A stretch of 64,000 bases of DNA, taken from positions 31,003 through 95,002 of the forward strand of contig CAITUY010000160.1 of the NCBI GenBank assembly GCA_903895695.1. The letters are read 5' to 3'. This DNA is from an uncultured bacterium. GTDB taxonomy: Bacteria > Verrucomicrobiota > Kiritimatiellia > CAIKKV01 > CAITUY01. This document shows positions 17,645 through 27,000 of the stretch, in pieces. Position numbers and translations under genes: made by a program. Each line of letters starts with the position of its first letter. Within the stretch, counting starts at the first letter, position 1. The notes under the pieces were generated by a model. It was not told the origin of the DNA and searched no databases. It worked only from the letters and a program-made list of their open reading frames with translations.

Positions 17645-19462
17645 TCACTTCAAAATCATCAAGCTCCCCAGCGCCGGCCTGTCCACCCCCAACGACCACC
17701 CGTCGAACCCGCCCGAATCGCTAACGGCCAGATCTTCGGCTATCAGGCTCCAAGTTCCCTGCGCCTGTCGGCCGACAAATGCAGCGTTGAACGAATGGGC
17801 GGTCCTGTAAGTGCCGGAAGGCCATGACACCGTCGGCAGGACACCGCCGTTGTCGGCGAATGCATACTCGTTGCCGGCAATCAGGCAAGGCCGCCCCGAC
17901 GTTGTGGGCTGATTCAAGAACACGACGCGCGTGCCGTCCGGGCTAATCAATGTGAAGCGAAGATCCCCTGCCCACGGGTGATGAAGATTGGTGAACCGAA
18001 TCAACACCCCTTTCGGACCAATCCTGAAGGCCTCCGCCACCTGCACTGTCGTCGTGACGGCGCCCGGATCCGGGATGGCCGCAGGCCCCCCGCCTGCGTA
18101 GTAAGACAGCGACGGCAACGTCTGGAACGAAATGCTGGAGGTAGTCCACATGTCTCCCACGGCGTTCACGGCGTGGAACCGATAGTAGTAGGTCGTATCG
18201 GGAACCAACGGCGAAACAGGGACCGCCACGCTTCCCGGGCCCAAAACGCCCAACGCATTTGTGTAAGCCCAAGCGGTTGTGCCGGTGCCTCCATCGCCCG
18301 ACCCCCAGTACAAGGTCACAGCCGTGTCAGCGACTCCGGTTGAAACCAAAGTCGCGTTCGCGACGGCCGAGGTCAATCCGATAGACGAGGCCGCGCGCCA
18401 TTGGATGATGGGTGAGCCCAGCGTGAGGAACGTAACCGAGGCAGACCCCCAATCGTCGCCCGATGCGTTCACAGCGCGATACCGGTAGTAGTAATGAGTG
18501 TTGGGTGCCAGACCCGTCAGGTTCGTCGCCAGGCTACCCACTCCCACCACACCGAAGTCGTTGGTGTGCGCCCAAACATGAGTATTCGTCCCACCATCAT
18601 CAGTCCCCCAGTAGAGCGACACGGTGGTGGACTGCAGCCCGTCTGAGCTCAGGTCAGCGTTCAGGATGGCCGAACCGGTGGTCACGCTGCCGGCCGGCAA
18701 AGAATCGATCGTGGGAATGGTCACCGCAGGCGGCCCGAAATTGGTCACGACAGACGCATAGTTACTGCCAGTTGCGTCGGGCCGGAACAGGATGAACGTC
18801 TCGGGAGCGGTCGGCAGCAGCGCTTTGTTCGTCGCGACAACCCGTCCGTCCGGAGCGCCGGGAATCCCCGTATAGGTTTGGGTGCGCCCCCCGTCCTTAA
18901 GCCCCACGGTAATCGTCTTTTGGGTGAACGACATGAACCCGTAGGAGAAGGCAATGTCGCCCGCCTTGAAATCGAATACATTCCCCGTGTTCGTGCGCAA
19001 CAGTTGCACCGCCGCGCCGAACAAAGCCACTTGGAACTGGTTCGAGTTCGCGTTCCCGCTGTCACCGTAGATGTATGCGTTGGGGAAGGTGACCGCATAG
19101 ACGCTGCCTGTCTGGAACCCGAAGATTGCCCCGTTTCCCGAGTTCAAGTCCTGCCAGAACGGAGCAATAGCCTGCTGCCCGTAGCTGTTGGCCAAGGACC
19201 CGCCACCGTAGTCGCCGACGCCAGGCGTCCAGCCGACAACCCCATTGAACGTGATTCCGAGTCCCGTGTGAGGAACCCCGTAGAACGTGAACGCAAAACC
19301 CGGATTGAACGTGATGGAAAAATTTCCGTCATCCCCGCCGTACGATATCCTGTTCCCGAGCGGCAGAAGCAAGTCCGCCTGTGCCAACCCGGCCCCGCAC
19401 GCCATCAAACTCGCCGCCACCAGCAGCGTCGCCACCCGTCGCGTATGACGTGCCCGATACAT
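17645..19462 (-). CDS. Secreted nidogen-like/FN3 protein with C-terminal proprotein convertase P-domain
   Basis: The start is ATG 19462 (MYRARHTRR), preceded by GGGGAGG at good spacing and followed by a signal peptide ending near GLAQA. Frame-open sequence upstream of it is a shadow. The 605-aa protein has an N-terminal nidogen-like domain (about 30-265), two FN3-like modules with the T-x-Y-Y-Y-R signature, and a C-terminal P-domain (about 470-595). The P-domain includes FTNLHHPWAGDLRFTLISP and a FDGWSLGV close. P-domains are beta-sandwiches found on secreted proteases and surface proteins; no protease domain is present. It lies 56 bases upstream of the giant protein gene, shares its nidogen-like and FN3 modules, and ends GSLMILK. 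The two are probably co-transcribed surface proteins. Confidence 0.75.
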   Translation of the reverse strand: MYRARHTRRVATLLVAASLMACGAGLAQADLLLPLGNRISYGGDDGNFSITFNPGFAFTFYGVPHTGLGITFNGVVGWTPGVGDYGGGSLANSYGQQAIAPFWQDLNSGNGAIFGFQTGSVYAVTFPNAYIYGDSGNANSNQFQVALFGAAVQLLRTNTGNVFDFKAGDIAFSYGFMSFTQKTITVGLKDGGRTQTYTGIPGAPDGRVVATNKALLPTAPETFILFRPDATGSNYASVVTNFGPPAVTIPTIDSLPAGSVTTGSAILNADLSSDGLQSTTVSLYWGTDDGGTNTHVWAHTNDFGVVGVGSLATNLTGLAPNTHYYYRYRAVNASGDDWGSASVTFLTLGSPIIQWRAASSIGLTSAVANATLVSTGVADTAVTLYWGSGDGGTGTTAWAYTNALGVLGPGSVAVPVSPLVPDTTYYYRFHAVNAVGDMWTTSSISFQTLPSLSYYAGGGPAAIPDPGAVTTTVQVAEAFRIGPKGVLIRFTNLHHPWAGDLRFTLISPDGTRVVFLNQPTTSGRPCLIAGNEYAFADNGGVLPTVSWPSGTYRTAHSFNAAFVGRQAQGTWSLIAEDLAVSDSGGFDGWSLGVDRPALGSLMILK

Positions 19463-19487
19463 GGAACAAACCCTCCCCTGTTCAACC

Positions 19488-19499
19488 GACCGTTCGGTC
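19488..19499. promoter_or_regulatory. Perfect 12-bp palindrome upstream of the P-domain gene
   Basis: GACCGTTCGGTC is self-complementary at its arms (GACCG/CGGTC, 2-base centre) and lies about 26 bases upstream of ATG 19462. It could be an operator or a small 5'-UTR hairpin. It occurs in the 280-base region between this gene and the ADP-ribosylglycohydrolase gene, where I see nothing else firm apart from a GC-rich stem (19722-19737) just after that gene's stop. Confidence 0.3.
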
Positions 19500-19742
19500 A
19501 ACACGGCCAACGATTGCCATCCGAACCGAACCGTGATCCCCGCGATCTTCCCCGGCGCCCGAGGAGGATTTGAAGGCTGGTGCTTCTTCCTCCGCTGTGT
19601 CCACAAGCCTAGTACAATTGCCGGGAATCCCGCAGCGTATTCGGTCGCTTTATCGCTGGAATACGGAAAGAAGAAAAGGCATCGAACAGGCCTGGCGCCC
19701 GTGAGGTGCCGCGCCGATTCCGGGCGGGGTAACGCCCCAGTT

Positions 19743-20855
19743 CTACGCGAGTGAACCGGACTTGCGTTTGCATGAAGCCACGTCGGCCTCATGGATGCGA
19801 CGTATGGCCCCCTCAAAGACGCCGGCCATTTGAAGATAGTCGCGCCGGTTGGCGCGGTCGCAAGCCGCCCTGAGCGGGGCCGGTATCGCGCTCGTGCCGA
19901 AGAGTGCTCCATAGAGTCCACAGGCCATGCCGGCGATCGAATCGCAGTCCCGTCCGTAGCAGACGGCGGCCCGAATGGTTTTGATGAAATCGCCATCGCC
20001 ATACACCAAGGCCGCAAGCGCAACCGGCACCTCCTCGATTGACAATAACCGCGAAGGTTGGTCCGCATTGCCGCGGCCACCCCCGGGCGCATTCGCGGTC
20101 TTGGGGTCGAACGGCTCCACGGCTTCCCGGACGTTCCGAATGAACGTCGGCAGATCGTCGCCGGCCCTCGCCGCTGCCAACGCGCTTTCAATAGCATCCT
20201 GCGTGCCGTCGCGCGCGGCCGTGCGGGCGCAAGCGCAAACCGTTCCGATGTCCGAATCCTGCGCAAATCCCTCCGCATAAGCCGCCGCCAGGACCGCGGC
20301 CGCCTCCACGGCATAGGAGTCCGTTTCGGCCATGGCGATGGCAATCGCCTCCCGGAAGGCACCCGCCGAGTCGCCTGCGTTCACCGCTCCCACCGGCATG
20401 ATATACATGGCCACGCCGCAGTTGATGGAGTTGCCGATCCCGGCGTGGCGCGGATACGCCCCAAACCCCGTGAGGCGCATTACCGTGTACCTCTCGATCC
20501 AGTTCAGCCGCCCCAGAAGAGCCATCTCCTTCCCGTGCTCGGGAACCCAAACGAGGGTCTGCGTAAACTCCGGCACGAAGTAGTCGCGAAAGCCATAGGC
20601 ATCCAGATGGTGCCCGCATCGACCGTAAGCGCGAATCAACGCCTCCGTCATCAGCGTGTCATCCGTGATGCGCCCGTCTCCCTTGCCCAATAAAGGATCG
20701 CCGTTGTGCGTCACGGGCAGAAACGCCGTAAAGTCATGGAGGGGAAACCGTTCCCTGATTTGCCCGGACGACCAGCCCTCGACGGGTGCCCCCATGCCGT
20801 CGCCGATCGCCACGCCGTAAAGCGCGCCACGTAGTTTGTCCGGAAATGACGTCAT
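19743..20855 (-). CDS. ADP-ribosylglycohydrolase (DraG/ARH) family protein
   Basis: The start is ATG 20855, eight bases after GAGGAG; an in-frame GTG at 20864 is less well placed. The 370-aa product is the size of the family and shows its metal-binding signatures. Near the N-terminus is GALYGVAIGDGMGAP, then ITDDT (Asp65 and Asp66), and late in the sequence GRDCDSIAGM with two aspartates three apart. These aspartates normally hold two Mg2+ ions that activate water for hydrolysis of ADP-ribose linkages or related N-glycosides. Bacterial homologues also occur in nucleoside and sugar-degradation clusters, and that context seems more likely here than protein de-ADP-ribosylation. No signal peptide. 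The substrate is unknown. Confidence 0.85.
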   Translation of the reverse strand: MTSFPDKLRGALYGVAIGDGMGAPVEGWSSGQIRERFPLHDFTAFLPVTHNGDPLLGKGDGRITDDTLMTEALIRAYGRCGHHLDAYGFRDYFVPEFTQTLVWVPEHGKEMALLGRLNWIERYTVMRLTGFGAYPRHAGIGNSINCGVAMYIMPVGAVNAGDSAGAFREAIAIAMAETDSYAVEAAAVLAAAYAEGFAQDSDIGTVCACARTAARDGTQDAIESALAAARAGDDLPTFIRNVREAVEPFDPKTANAPGGGRGNADQPSRLLSIEEVPVALAALVYGDGDFIKTIRAAVCYGRDCDSIAGMACGLYGALFGTSAIPAPLRAACDRANRRDYLQMAGVFEGAIRRIHEADVASCKRKSGSLA

Positions 20856-20892
20856 TCGCCGCACTCCTCATCTACCCAGAAAACCAGGCCAA

Positions 20893-21019
20893 CTACGTAA
20901 CACGCGAAACACACGAAAACCGGAATTCCATAATCAGCAAGCTACACCGCTCGATTCCATCGGAGCACGTTGCGTCCGATTGGTTTCAATACTTTTCGCG
21001 CCTTTCGCGTGTTTCGTAG
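20893..21019. repeat. 127-bp element with imperfect terminal inverted repeats
   Basis: The left arm 20893-20920 (CTACGTAACACGCGAAACAC...) and right arm 20993-21019 (ending GCGTGTTTCGTAG) are inverted copies of each other over about 27 bases with a handful of mismatches. They enclose about 72 bases. This fills most of the 217-base gap between the ADP-ribosylglycohydrolase gene and the stop of the oxidoreductase gene. It has no coding content. It resembles the dispersed, non-coding inverted repeats (MITE/REP-like) common in large environmental bacterial genomes, and could also act as a bidirectional transcript stem. Confidence 0.55.
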
Positions 21020-21072
21020 TGGCCTCAGCTACTCACTCCGAGTTCAACCTTGAACAAGCTGCCGGAGCCGCT

Positions 21073-22326
21073 CTACGCGGCGCCGGGCTCAATGCCGCCG
21101 GTCCAGGACTCGGTCCGGATCGTGATGTCGAGGCCCCGCTCGCGCAACGCGGCGACGAACGGCTCGTAGGGCACTTGGGACGGCTCGACGATACCGCGCC
21201 GGGAAATCCTGCCGTTCATGATCATTTGTGCGCCGATGGACATGGGGTAAGCGACCGTTCGCTGCATGGCCGTATGGCCGGTCGCCAGGTCCCGATAATC
21301 CACAAGTTGTCCGATGGTCCGAACCGGCTTGCCACCCTTGGTCCCGCGCGCATCCGCCCGAATCAGGGCCACATCGCGCTCGCCCACGCCATAGTGAAAC
21401 TGGGCTTGAGAACCCAACAACGCCGCGCAGAACTCCGCCGGCACGACATCCACGCCGCGGACCTTCACGGGTTCGGCGCGAACGAACCCGCTCTTCACCA
21501 TCTTCTCCCAGAACGCCGCGTGGCCCGGCCGGCGGCAGATGAAACGTCCGAGCGTTGTCGCACTGCCGGCTATCGCCGGGAATAGCGTGGCAAGCGTCGC
21601 CCCGTCCCCGTTGACAAAGCATTCCAGCGGCCCGCCCATTTCCTTCAGATCCAGAATGTGCCAGTTGCCGCTGGAAAACATGCCGTCGCTCGGAACTTCG
21701 TGCTTTGCGCCGTTCCTGACGACGCTCCCGGGAATGGCATAAGAGTACATCGTGTCCACAATGGACCAGGTGAATTTGTAGCCAATGGGGTTGGCGGTCG
21801 CCAGACGATGCTCAGGGAAGCCCGCGCCGTAGGTGTAGAGCACCTTGACCTCGTCAAGCTGACGGATCGTCTGCCCGGCGACGATCAGGTCCAGGCCGGG
21901 ATCCATGCCGAACTCCTTCAGGACGGTCAGGCCTTTCTGACGAGCCACGCGGTCGATTTCGGCCATCTGCTCCTGCTGACGCTGGATGCCGGCAGGGTCC
22001 CGAATGCTCCAATCGATGATGAAAACGGAACTGATCAGATGCACGCCGGCTTCCACGGCCGCCTGGGCCACCTGCATGGTGAATCGTATCGGGAGCAATT
22101 CGACGACGACGGCGGCGCCTTTCATCAGCGCCAGCAACGCCGGCTTGTCGTCGACGTCGAGGGCCACGGCCTTTACGCGCGGGTCCTGAATCGCGGCAAT
22201 CTCGGACCTGAAATTCGGCCCGGCATCAGCGACTACCAATTCGTCGAAATCCGCTGTCCGGAGCAGGTCCTCCAGGACGACCTTGCCCATCTTACCGTAG
22301 CCGAGTTGCACAATCTTTCTGTTCAT
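21073..22326 (-). CDS. Saccharopine dehydrogenase-like NAD(P)-dependent oxidoreductase
   Basis: The start taken is ATG 22326 (MNRKIVQLGYGKMGK); an in-frame ATG lies at 22335, and the frame to 22440 is not needed. The 417-aa protein has an N-terminal Rossmann fold with the GYGKMG dinucleotide loop, an acidic residue at the end of strand two (VVADAG), and a C-terminal saccharopine-dehydrogenase-like catalytic domain (TYGAGFPEH, GYKFTWS). Relatives include saccharopine and carboxynorspermidine dehydrogenases and several uncharacterised enzymes. Biosynthetic partner genes are absent here, so the natural substrate is unclear. It is transcribed divergently from the GntR/LacI-type regulator gene and may be one of its targets. 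Confidence 0.78.
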   Translation of the reverse strand: MNRKIVQLGYGKMGKVVLEDLLRTADFDELVVADAGPNFRSEIAAIQDPRVKAVALDVDDKPALLALMKGAAVVVELLPIRFTMQVAQAAVEAGVHLISSVFIIDWSIRDPAGIQRQQEQMAEIDRVARQKGLTVLKEFGMDPGLDLIVAGQTIRQLDEVKVLYTYGAGFPEHRLATANPIGYKFTWSIVDTMYSYAIPGSVVRNGAKHEVPSDGMFSSGNWHILDLKEMGGPLECFVNGDGATLATLFPAIAGSATTLGRFICRRPGHAAFWEKMVKSGFVRAEPVKVRGVDVVPAEFCAALLGSQAQFHYGVGERDVALIRADARGTKGGKPVRTIGQLVDYRDLATGHTAMQRTVAYPMSIGAQMIMNGRISRRGIVEPSQVPYEPFVAALRERGLDITIRTESWTGGIEPGAA

Positions 22327-22439
22327 CGCTCGCATTACCCCCAAGCACACTGGCCCAACTGAAGAGCAATGATGCGCCCAAAGGGCGCCCGACGGCAACG
22401 ATTCCAGTCGCTTCTTCGCCGTACGATGAAAGAAATGCA
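22327..22439. promoter_or_regulatory. Divergent promoter region
   Basis: This 113-base gap separates the minus-strand oxidoreductase start and the plus-strand regulator start, so at least two promoters must lie in it or in the first codons. No clear palindromic operator or strong promoter hexamers were recognised. Confidence 0.5.
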
Positions 22440-23963
22440 ATGGACAGCGTGCGGCACCTGTGGAAGAATGAATGGGAGGTGAAGATCAACTCGCTCATCC
22501 CGAATCTGGTCGAGGCCCTGCGGGGCGAACTTGCTGCTGCCAAGGGCGGCCGGTTGCCGTCCCTGACCCGTTTGTGCCGCAAGTACGACGTGTCCCTGCC
22601 GACCATGCGCAAGGCGGCGAACCAGTTGCGCGACCGAGGCGAGTTGACATTCAGCCGCGGCCGCACTCCCCGAGCCCCCGGGCCGGTGCCCGAGCTGCCG
22701 CCCCGGCCGCCGCCGACCTTGGACCGGATTGTAGCCTTCGTGCGGGAACGCATCGCCACCGGCGATTGGCCCGTGGGGCAGGCGCTCCCAAAGATTCTCG
22801 CCCTCGCCGGCCAGTTCCACGCCTCGGATCACACGGTCACCACGGCTCTCGCCCGCCTGGAACACGGGAGCGTCATTCATCGCCGCGGCCGCAGCCGCTA
22901 CGTGGGCCCCCAACCTGCTGCCCGTGCGTCCGCCGCGCACTGGTCGCCGCCCCACTTCATCTTGATTGTGCAGGGCGCCTGGAACGAGTGGCAAGGCCTA
23001 TGCGACTCCAATCGCACGGAACAATTTGCCGGCGCCTTCTCCGCCGAGGCGGAACGAATGGGTATTGAATTGCTGCCGGTCGTCGCCACCGAGAAGGATC
23101 CCTACGTACGGAGCCGTCGCGCCTATGTGGCTGGGGAACGAGCAATCCTCGATCACCTGAAACGGCATCGCGACCGTTATCTGGGCGCCTTGCTGTGCGG
23201 CGTCGTCGATACGCGTCTCGACGCAGCTCATTGGCACCGAAGGTTGCTGGAATACCGAAGACCCCAGGTGCTGCTCGATATCGGCGACAAGGGCCCGCTG
23301 CAGGATATCCGGCACCCCTTGTTCACGCGTTGCGGTCCGAGCGAATCCGCGGTCGCCGCCTGTGCGGTGGAGGCGCTCGTGCGGGCCGGTCATCGCCGTG
23401 TCGGCTATCCTTACAATGAAACCGTCGCCTGGGAGGTCCGCCGTCTCCACTTGCTGCGCGAAAGCGTGGCGAAACAAAGACTCGACCTCACGTTCGTCAC
23501 CGGCGACGTGCGGCTGTCTCGCCCCCTGAATGCGGACGATACGGCCCGACTCGTGGAACGAGTCCGGGTGCTGACGGAGCTGCCGCCCGCCGACGTCCCG
23601 GCCACAGTGGCCGACGTGATGCCCAATCAATGGAGCAGCCCTTGGATGGGACGCCTGCTGCTCGATCCCGCTCTCACGGCCATCGCGGTCCCCAATGACA
23701 GCCGGGCCCGATACGTCTACGAATGGCTGTCGGCGTTGCGCGTGGGACTGCCCGACCGATTCTCGCTGGTGTCGTTCGACAACTATCGCACGGGCAAGGC
23801 CCTGCCCATAACCAGCGTGGATTTCGGCTACGGACGACTGGGTTACTGCGCCTTCCATGCCATTTTGCGGACGATCCCGACCCCGCGCGACCATACGGGC
23901 GCCATCCACGCCCAGCCATTCATGGCCCATCGCGGTTCACTCGGGCCGGCGTTTCATCCGTAA
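22440..23963 (+). CDS. Transcriptional regulator: two tandem GntR-type winged helices plus LacI-type sensor
   Basis: The 507-aa protein has two N-terminal winged-helix segments. The first (about 16-75) includes RLPSLTRLCRKYDVSLPTMRKA, and the second (about 92-156) includes LAGQFHASDHTVTTALARLE and ends RGRSRYVG. A proline-rich linker (about 76-92) joins them. Residues 170-500 resemble the periplasmic-binding-protein-like effector domain of LacI/GalR regulators, with SVDFGYGRLGYCAF near the end. Sugar-responsive regulators with a GntR-type head and LacI-type sensor are known; two heads in one chain is unusual. It is divergent from the oxidoreductase gene and is the only recognisable regulator in the window. 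The start is uncertain because no strong ribosome-binding site precedes ATG 22440; a GTG at residue 14 is possible. Confidence 0.8.
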   Translation: MDSVRHLWKNEWEVKINSLIPNLVEALRGELAAAKGGRLPSLTRLCRKYDVSLPTMRKAANQLRDRGELTFSRGRTPRAPGPVPELPPRPPPTLDRIVAFVRERIATGDWPVGQALPKILALAGQFHASDHTVTTALARLEHGSVIHRRGRSRYVGPQPAARASAAHWSPPHFILIVQGAWNEWQGLCDSNRTEQFAGAFSAEAERMGIELLPVVATEKDPYVRSRRAYVAGERAILDHLKRHRDRYLGALLCGVVDTRLDAAHWHRRLLEYRRPQVLLDIGDKGPLQDIRHPLFTRCGPSESAVAACAVEALVRAGHRRVGYPYNETVAWEVRRLHLLRESVAKQRLDLTFVTGDVRLSRPLNADDTARLVERVRVLTELPPADVPATVADVMPNQWSSPWMGRLLLDPALTAIAVPNDSRARYVYEWLSALRVGLPDRFSLVSFDNYRTGKALPITSVDFGYGRLGYCAFHAILRTIPTPRDHTGAIHAQPFMAHRGSLGPAFHP

Positions 23964-24088
23964 CTGATTATCTTTCATTGTCGAGCGACCTGGCGGAAAT
24001 CTTATGAGATGCCCCGGCAACGAACGTCTATCATGGGTACTTATCAGCCGCATGGCGTGGCGCTGACCCACGCCTGGAGACTCGACGC

Positions 24089-27000
24089 ATGACACCGTTC
24101 CAATGCTTCCGACTGACGTTGTCGTTGATCGCCGCGGGTGCCGTCACCGCTGCCGCGCAGACCGTGCTGCCGGGCACCCAGGGGGCCACAGGCATTCCTG
24201 TCTCCATGCCGTGCGACGGCAAGGCTTCGCTTGGACTCTACACGCCGGGTGGGCAACTGGTCCGTATTCTCGCCCAGGCCGTATCGCTCAAGCAGGGCGC
24301 TTACACTGCCCGCTGGGACGGCATGGACCTGTGGGGCAATCTGCTCCCAGCCGGCACGCCGCTCCAAGCCAAGCTTATCGCCGGCCCGGGTTTGAAAGCC
24401 TATTACGAATTCACCGCCGGACTCGGTGACACCGACCCGAAGGATACCCCGTGGCTGACCAAACCCGTCGGCGAGGGACTCGCCATGCGTACGGGCGGCT
24501 GGATGGGCGACCACACCGGCCCGGGCGCGGCGGCCGCTTACGGCGACAAGGTATTCCTCGGCTCCGCGCTGGTCGAATATGGGCATCCGCTCATGGCCTG
24601 CGATCTGGACGGCCACAAACTGTGGGGCGGGCGCCTGGCGGGCTGGGACGGACCGTCGCAACTGTTCGCCATGGGCACCTCCGTCTTCGCCCGTGTCAAG
24701 AACTCGGTCTTCCGCCTCGATCCCGACACCTACGAGAGCGCCCGCCTCTTCGATACCGCGACGAACGAGATCCAGGTCATGGGCGCGGGCGCCGGCAAGT
24801 TCGTCATCCTGCTGGACAACCCCGCGAGCCATGCCTCGCCTTTCCGTTACGCCGTCAAACACGACGACATCGCGTTCAACGTGGCCGTGCCATCGGCCAG
24901 CGGCGACAGCGCGGCCGACTTCCAGCTCAGCGGTACCAAACAGTTCTCGACTGTCTTCTCGGGCGATGGCGGCCATTTCCAGACCGGCTTGGCCCCAAAG
25001 GCCCAGGGCGGCGCGTGGCATGTCGTGGTGCCGTTCAAAAAACCGGTGACGTTCGGCACGATCGTGCTGGAGACCATGGACGGTGTGGGCAGCGTCGAAG
25101 CCTACACGCTCAAGGCCGGCACCACCTACGATGCCGGACGCGACTCGCCGGTCGGCGCCGCCGGCAGTTCGCCGTTGGGCACGGGCCTTGCCGGCCTCGA
25201 CTCCAACTGGGAGTTATTCGCAAGGACAGGATTCTCGCAACGGGTCGTATTCCTGACCGCGCCGGCCGCCCTGCCCACGACGGGCGCCCTGTACCTGCGG
25301 TTCCTGCCGGCCCGCGGCAAATCGACGGACACCCAGCCGACCCTGGCCCTGTGCCGGTTGCTCGACGCGCGTATGGTGGCGGCCCCCGCGCCGGCCACGG
25401 TGAGCCTCCCGGCCGGAGCTCAGGTGCGGACCAACCTGCCCGCCGGCTGGGATTTCCGTACCCCGACCCCCGTCAATGAAGACAATGCCGCCCGGATCGT
25501 CATCGACTACGGCCAACCGCTGACTTGCGACGGTGTGCTCTTCCTCAACAACACCAGCACGCGAACCGCCATCGACGTCTTCAAGGGCACCGGCGTCCCC
25601 GCGGCGGACGGCGAAGGATGGGAACAGGTGACTGAACTCAAGGTCGGGGGCGGCGGCAAGACCGGCCACCCATCGGCCAGCAAGTTGCACCGCAACACGT
25701 TCGCGGCGTTCCCGACCACTGTGACCACCCGGGCGCTCCGGCTCCGGGTGATGGGCGCCTATGCCAGCGGCAAGGTGGGCATGGCCCGGCCGCCGGATGA
25801 TCCCCAACGGGTGGACTGCGACCTCATGCTCCCGATCCGCCTGCTGGCCGCTCGCGACACCCCGCTCCCGCAAGTCTGCCAGGTGCGCGACATCGCTGGG
25901 CAGGTGCTCTCGTCAGAGCCCGGCGACTACGGGGATATCCGCCTTATCACGGTGGCGGATGACGGCGCGATCTATACGGTTCGCGGCAGCAACGCCCTGT
26001 GCCGGACGGAGTTCAAGCAAGGCGCGGCACGCCACACCCCTCTCAACACGACCGACCTCGTGACGCCCGGCTGCCTGAGCGTGGTCCGCAATGAACTCGT
26101 ACTCGGCGACGCGAATCGCGTCTGCTTCCTGGACCGCAACGGCAAACTCCTGCGCCGCATCGGAACCGGAGCGTATGCGCGCGGGCCGTGGGACCGGAAT
26201 CGGTTGGGGTACGCCAACGGGGTCGCGGTCGACAAAAATGGCAAGGTTTGGATTGCGGAATCATCCTATTCCCCAAAACGCATTTCGCGCTTCAATCAGG
26301 ACGGCCACTGCGAGAAGGAGTTCTTTGGTCCGCCCCAGTATGGCGGTGGCGGCTGGCTCGACCCCAACCTGAAGAGCTTCTACTACCACGGCATGGAGTT
26401 CGAACTCGACTGGGCCAATGGCACGAGCCGTTTGAAGAACCTGAACGATCGCCAATACACCGACGAAACCCCGGCCATGGACGGCAGTAGTTTCGGTTAT
26501 ACGCAGATCGGACGCCCCATCTACCTCGGCGAAAGGCGTTATGTCGTGGGCGATCCCGGCGTCCAGTTCGGCCCCGGTGTGGTCGTGTGCCTGCTCGACG
26601 GCCCGGTCTGGAAGCCGTGCGCGGTCATGGGCTCGGCCAAGGATAACCCGTTTCTCGTGCGCAAGGCCGTGTGGAAGGACCACTGGCTGAAGCAGAACCT
26701 GGCCGGCAAACTCTTCATCTGGCTCGACCGCAATGGCGACGGCAAGTACCAGGTCGACGAGGTGGAGGTGTTCGCCAAGGATGAAACTCCCGGAAACCCG
26801 TTTGACGGCGGCTATTGGGGCAGTTTCATCGGCCCCGACCTTACCGTGTGGAGCGGCTCGGCACGGCTCGCCCCTTCCGGGTTCACCGCCCAGGGCGTGC
26901 CGCTGTACGAACGCAAGAACATCCAGGGGTTCAAGTACGAGACACTGGCGCCTCTCTACGAGAAATCACAGTCCTACGGCAGTCGCGCCACGTCGGGGCC

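Noticed and set aside
19722..19737. GGGCG/CGCCC stem after the ADP-ribosylglycohydrolase gene as terminator
   Set aside because: The stem is short, and no T-run follows on the minus strand, so it is not convincing as an intrinsic terminator.
19463..20362. N-terminal extension of the P-domain protein
   Set aside because: It overlaps the ADP-ribosylglycohydrolase gene in another frame, is Arg/Pro-rich, and a good ribosome-binding site and signal peptide start at 19462.
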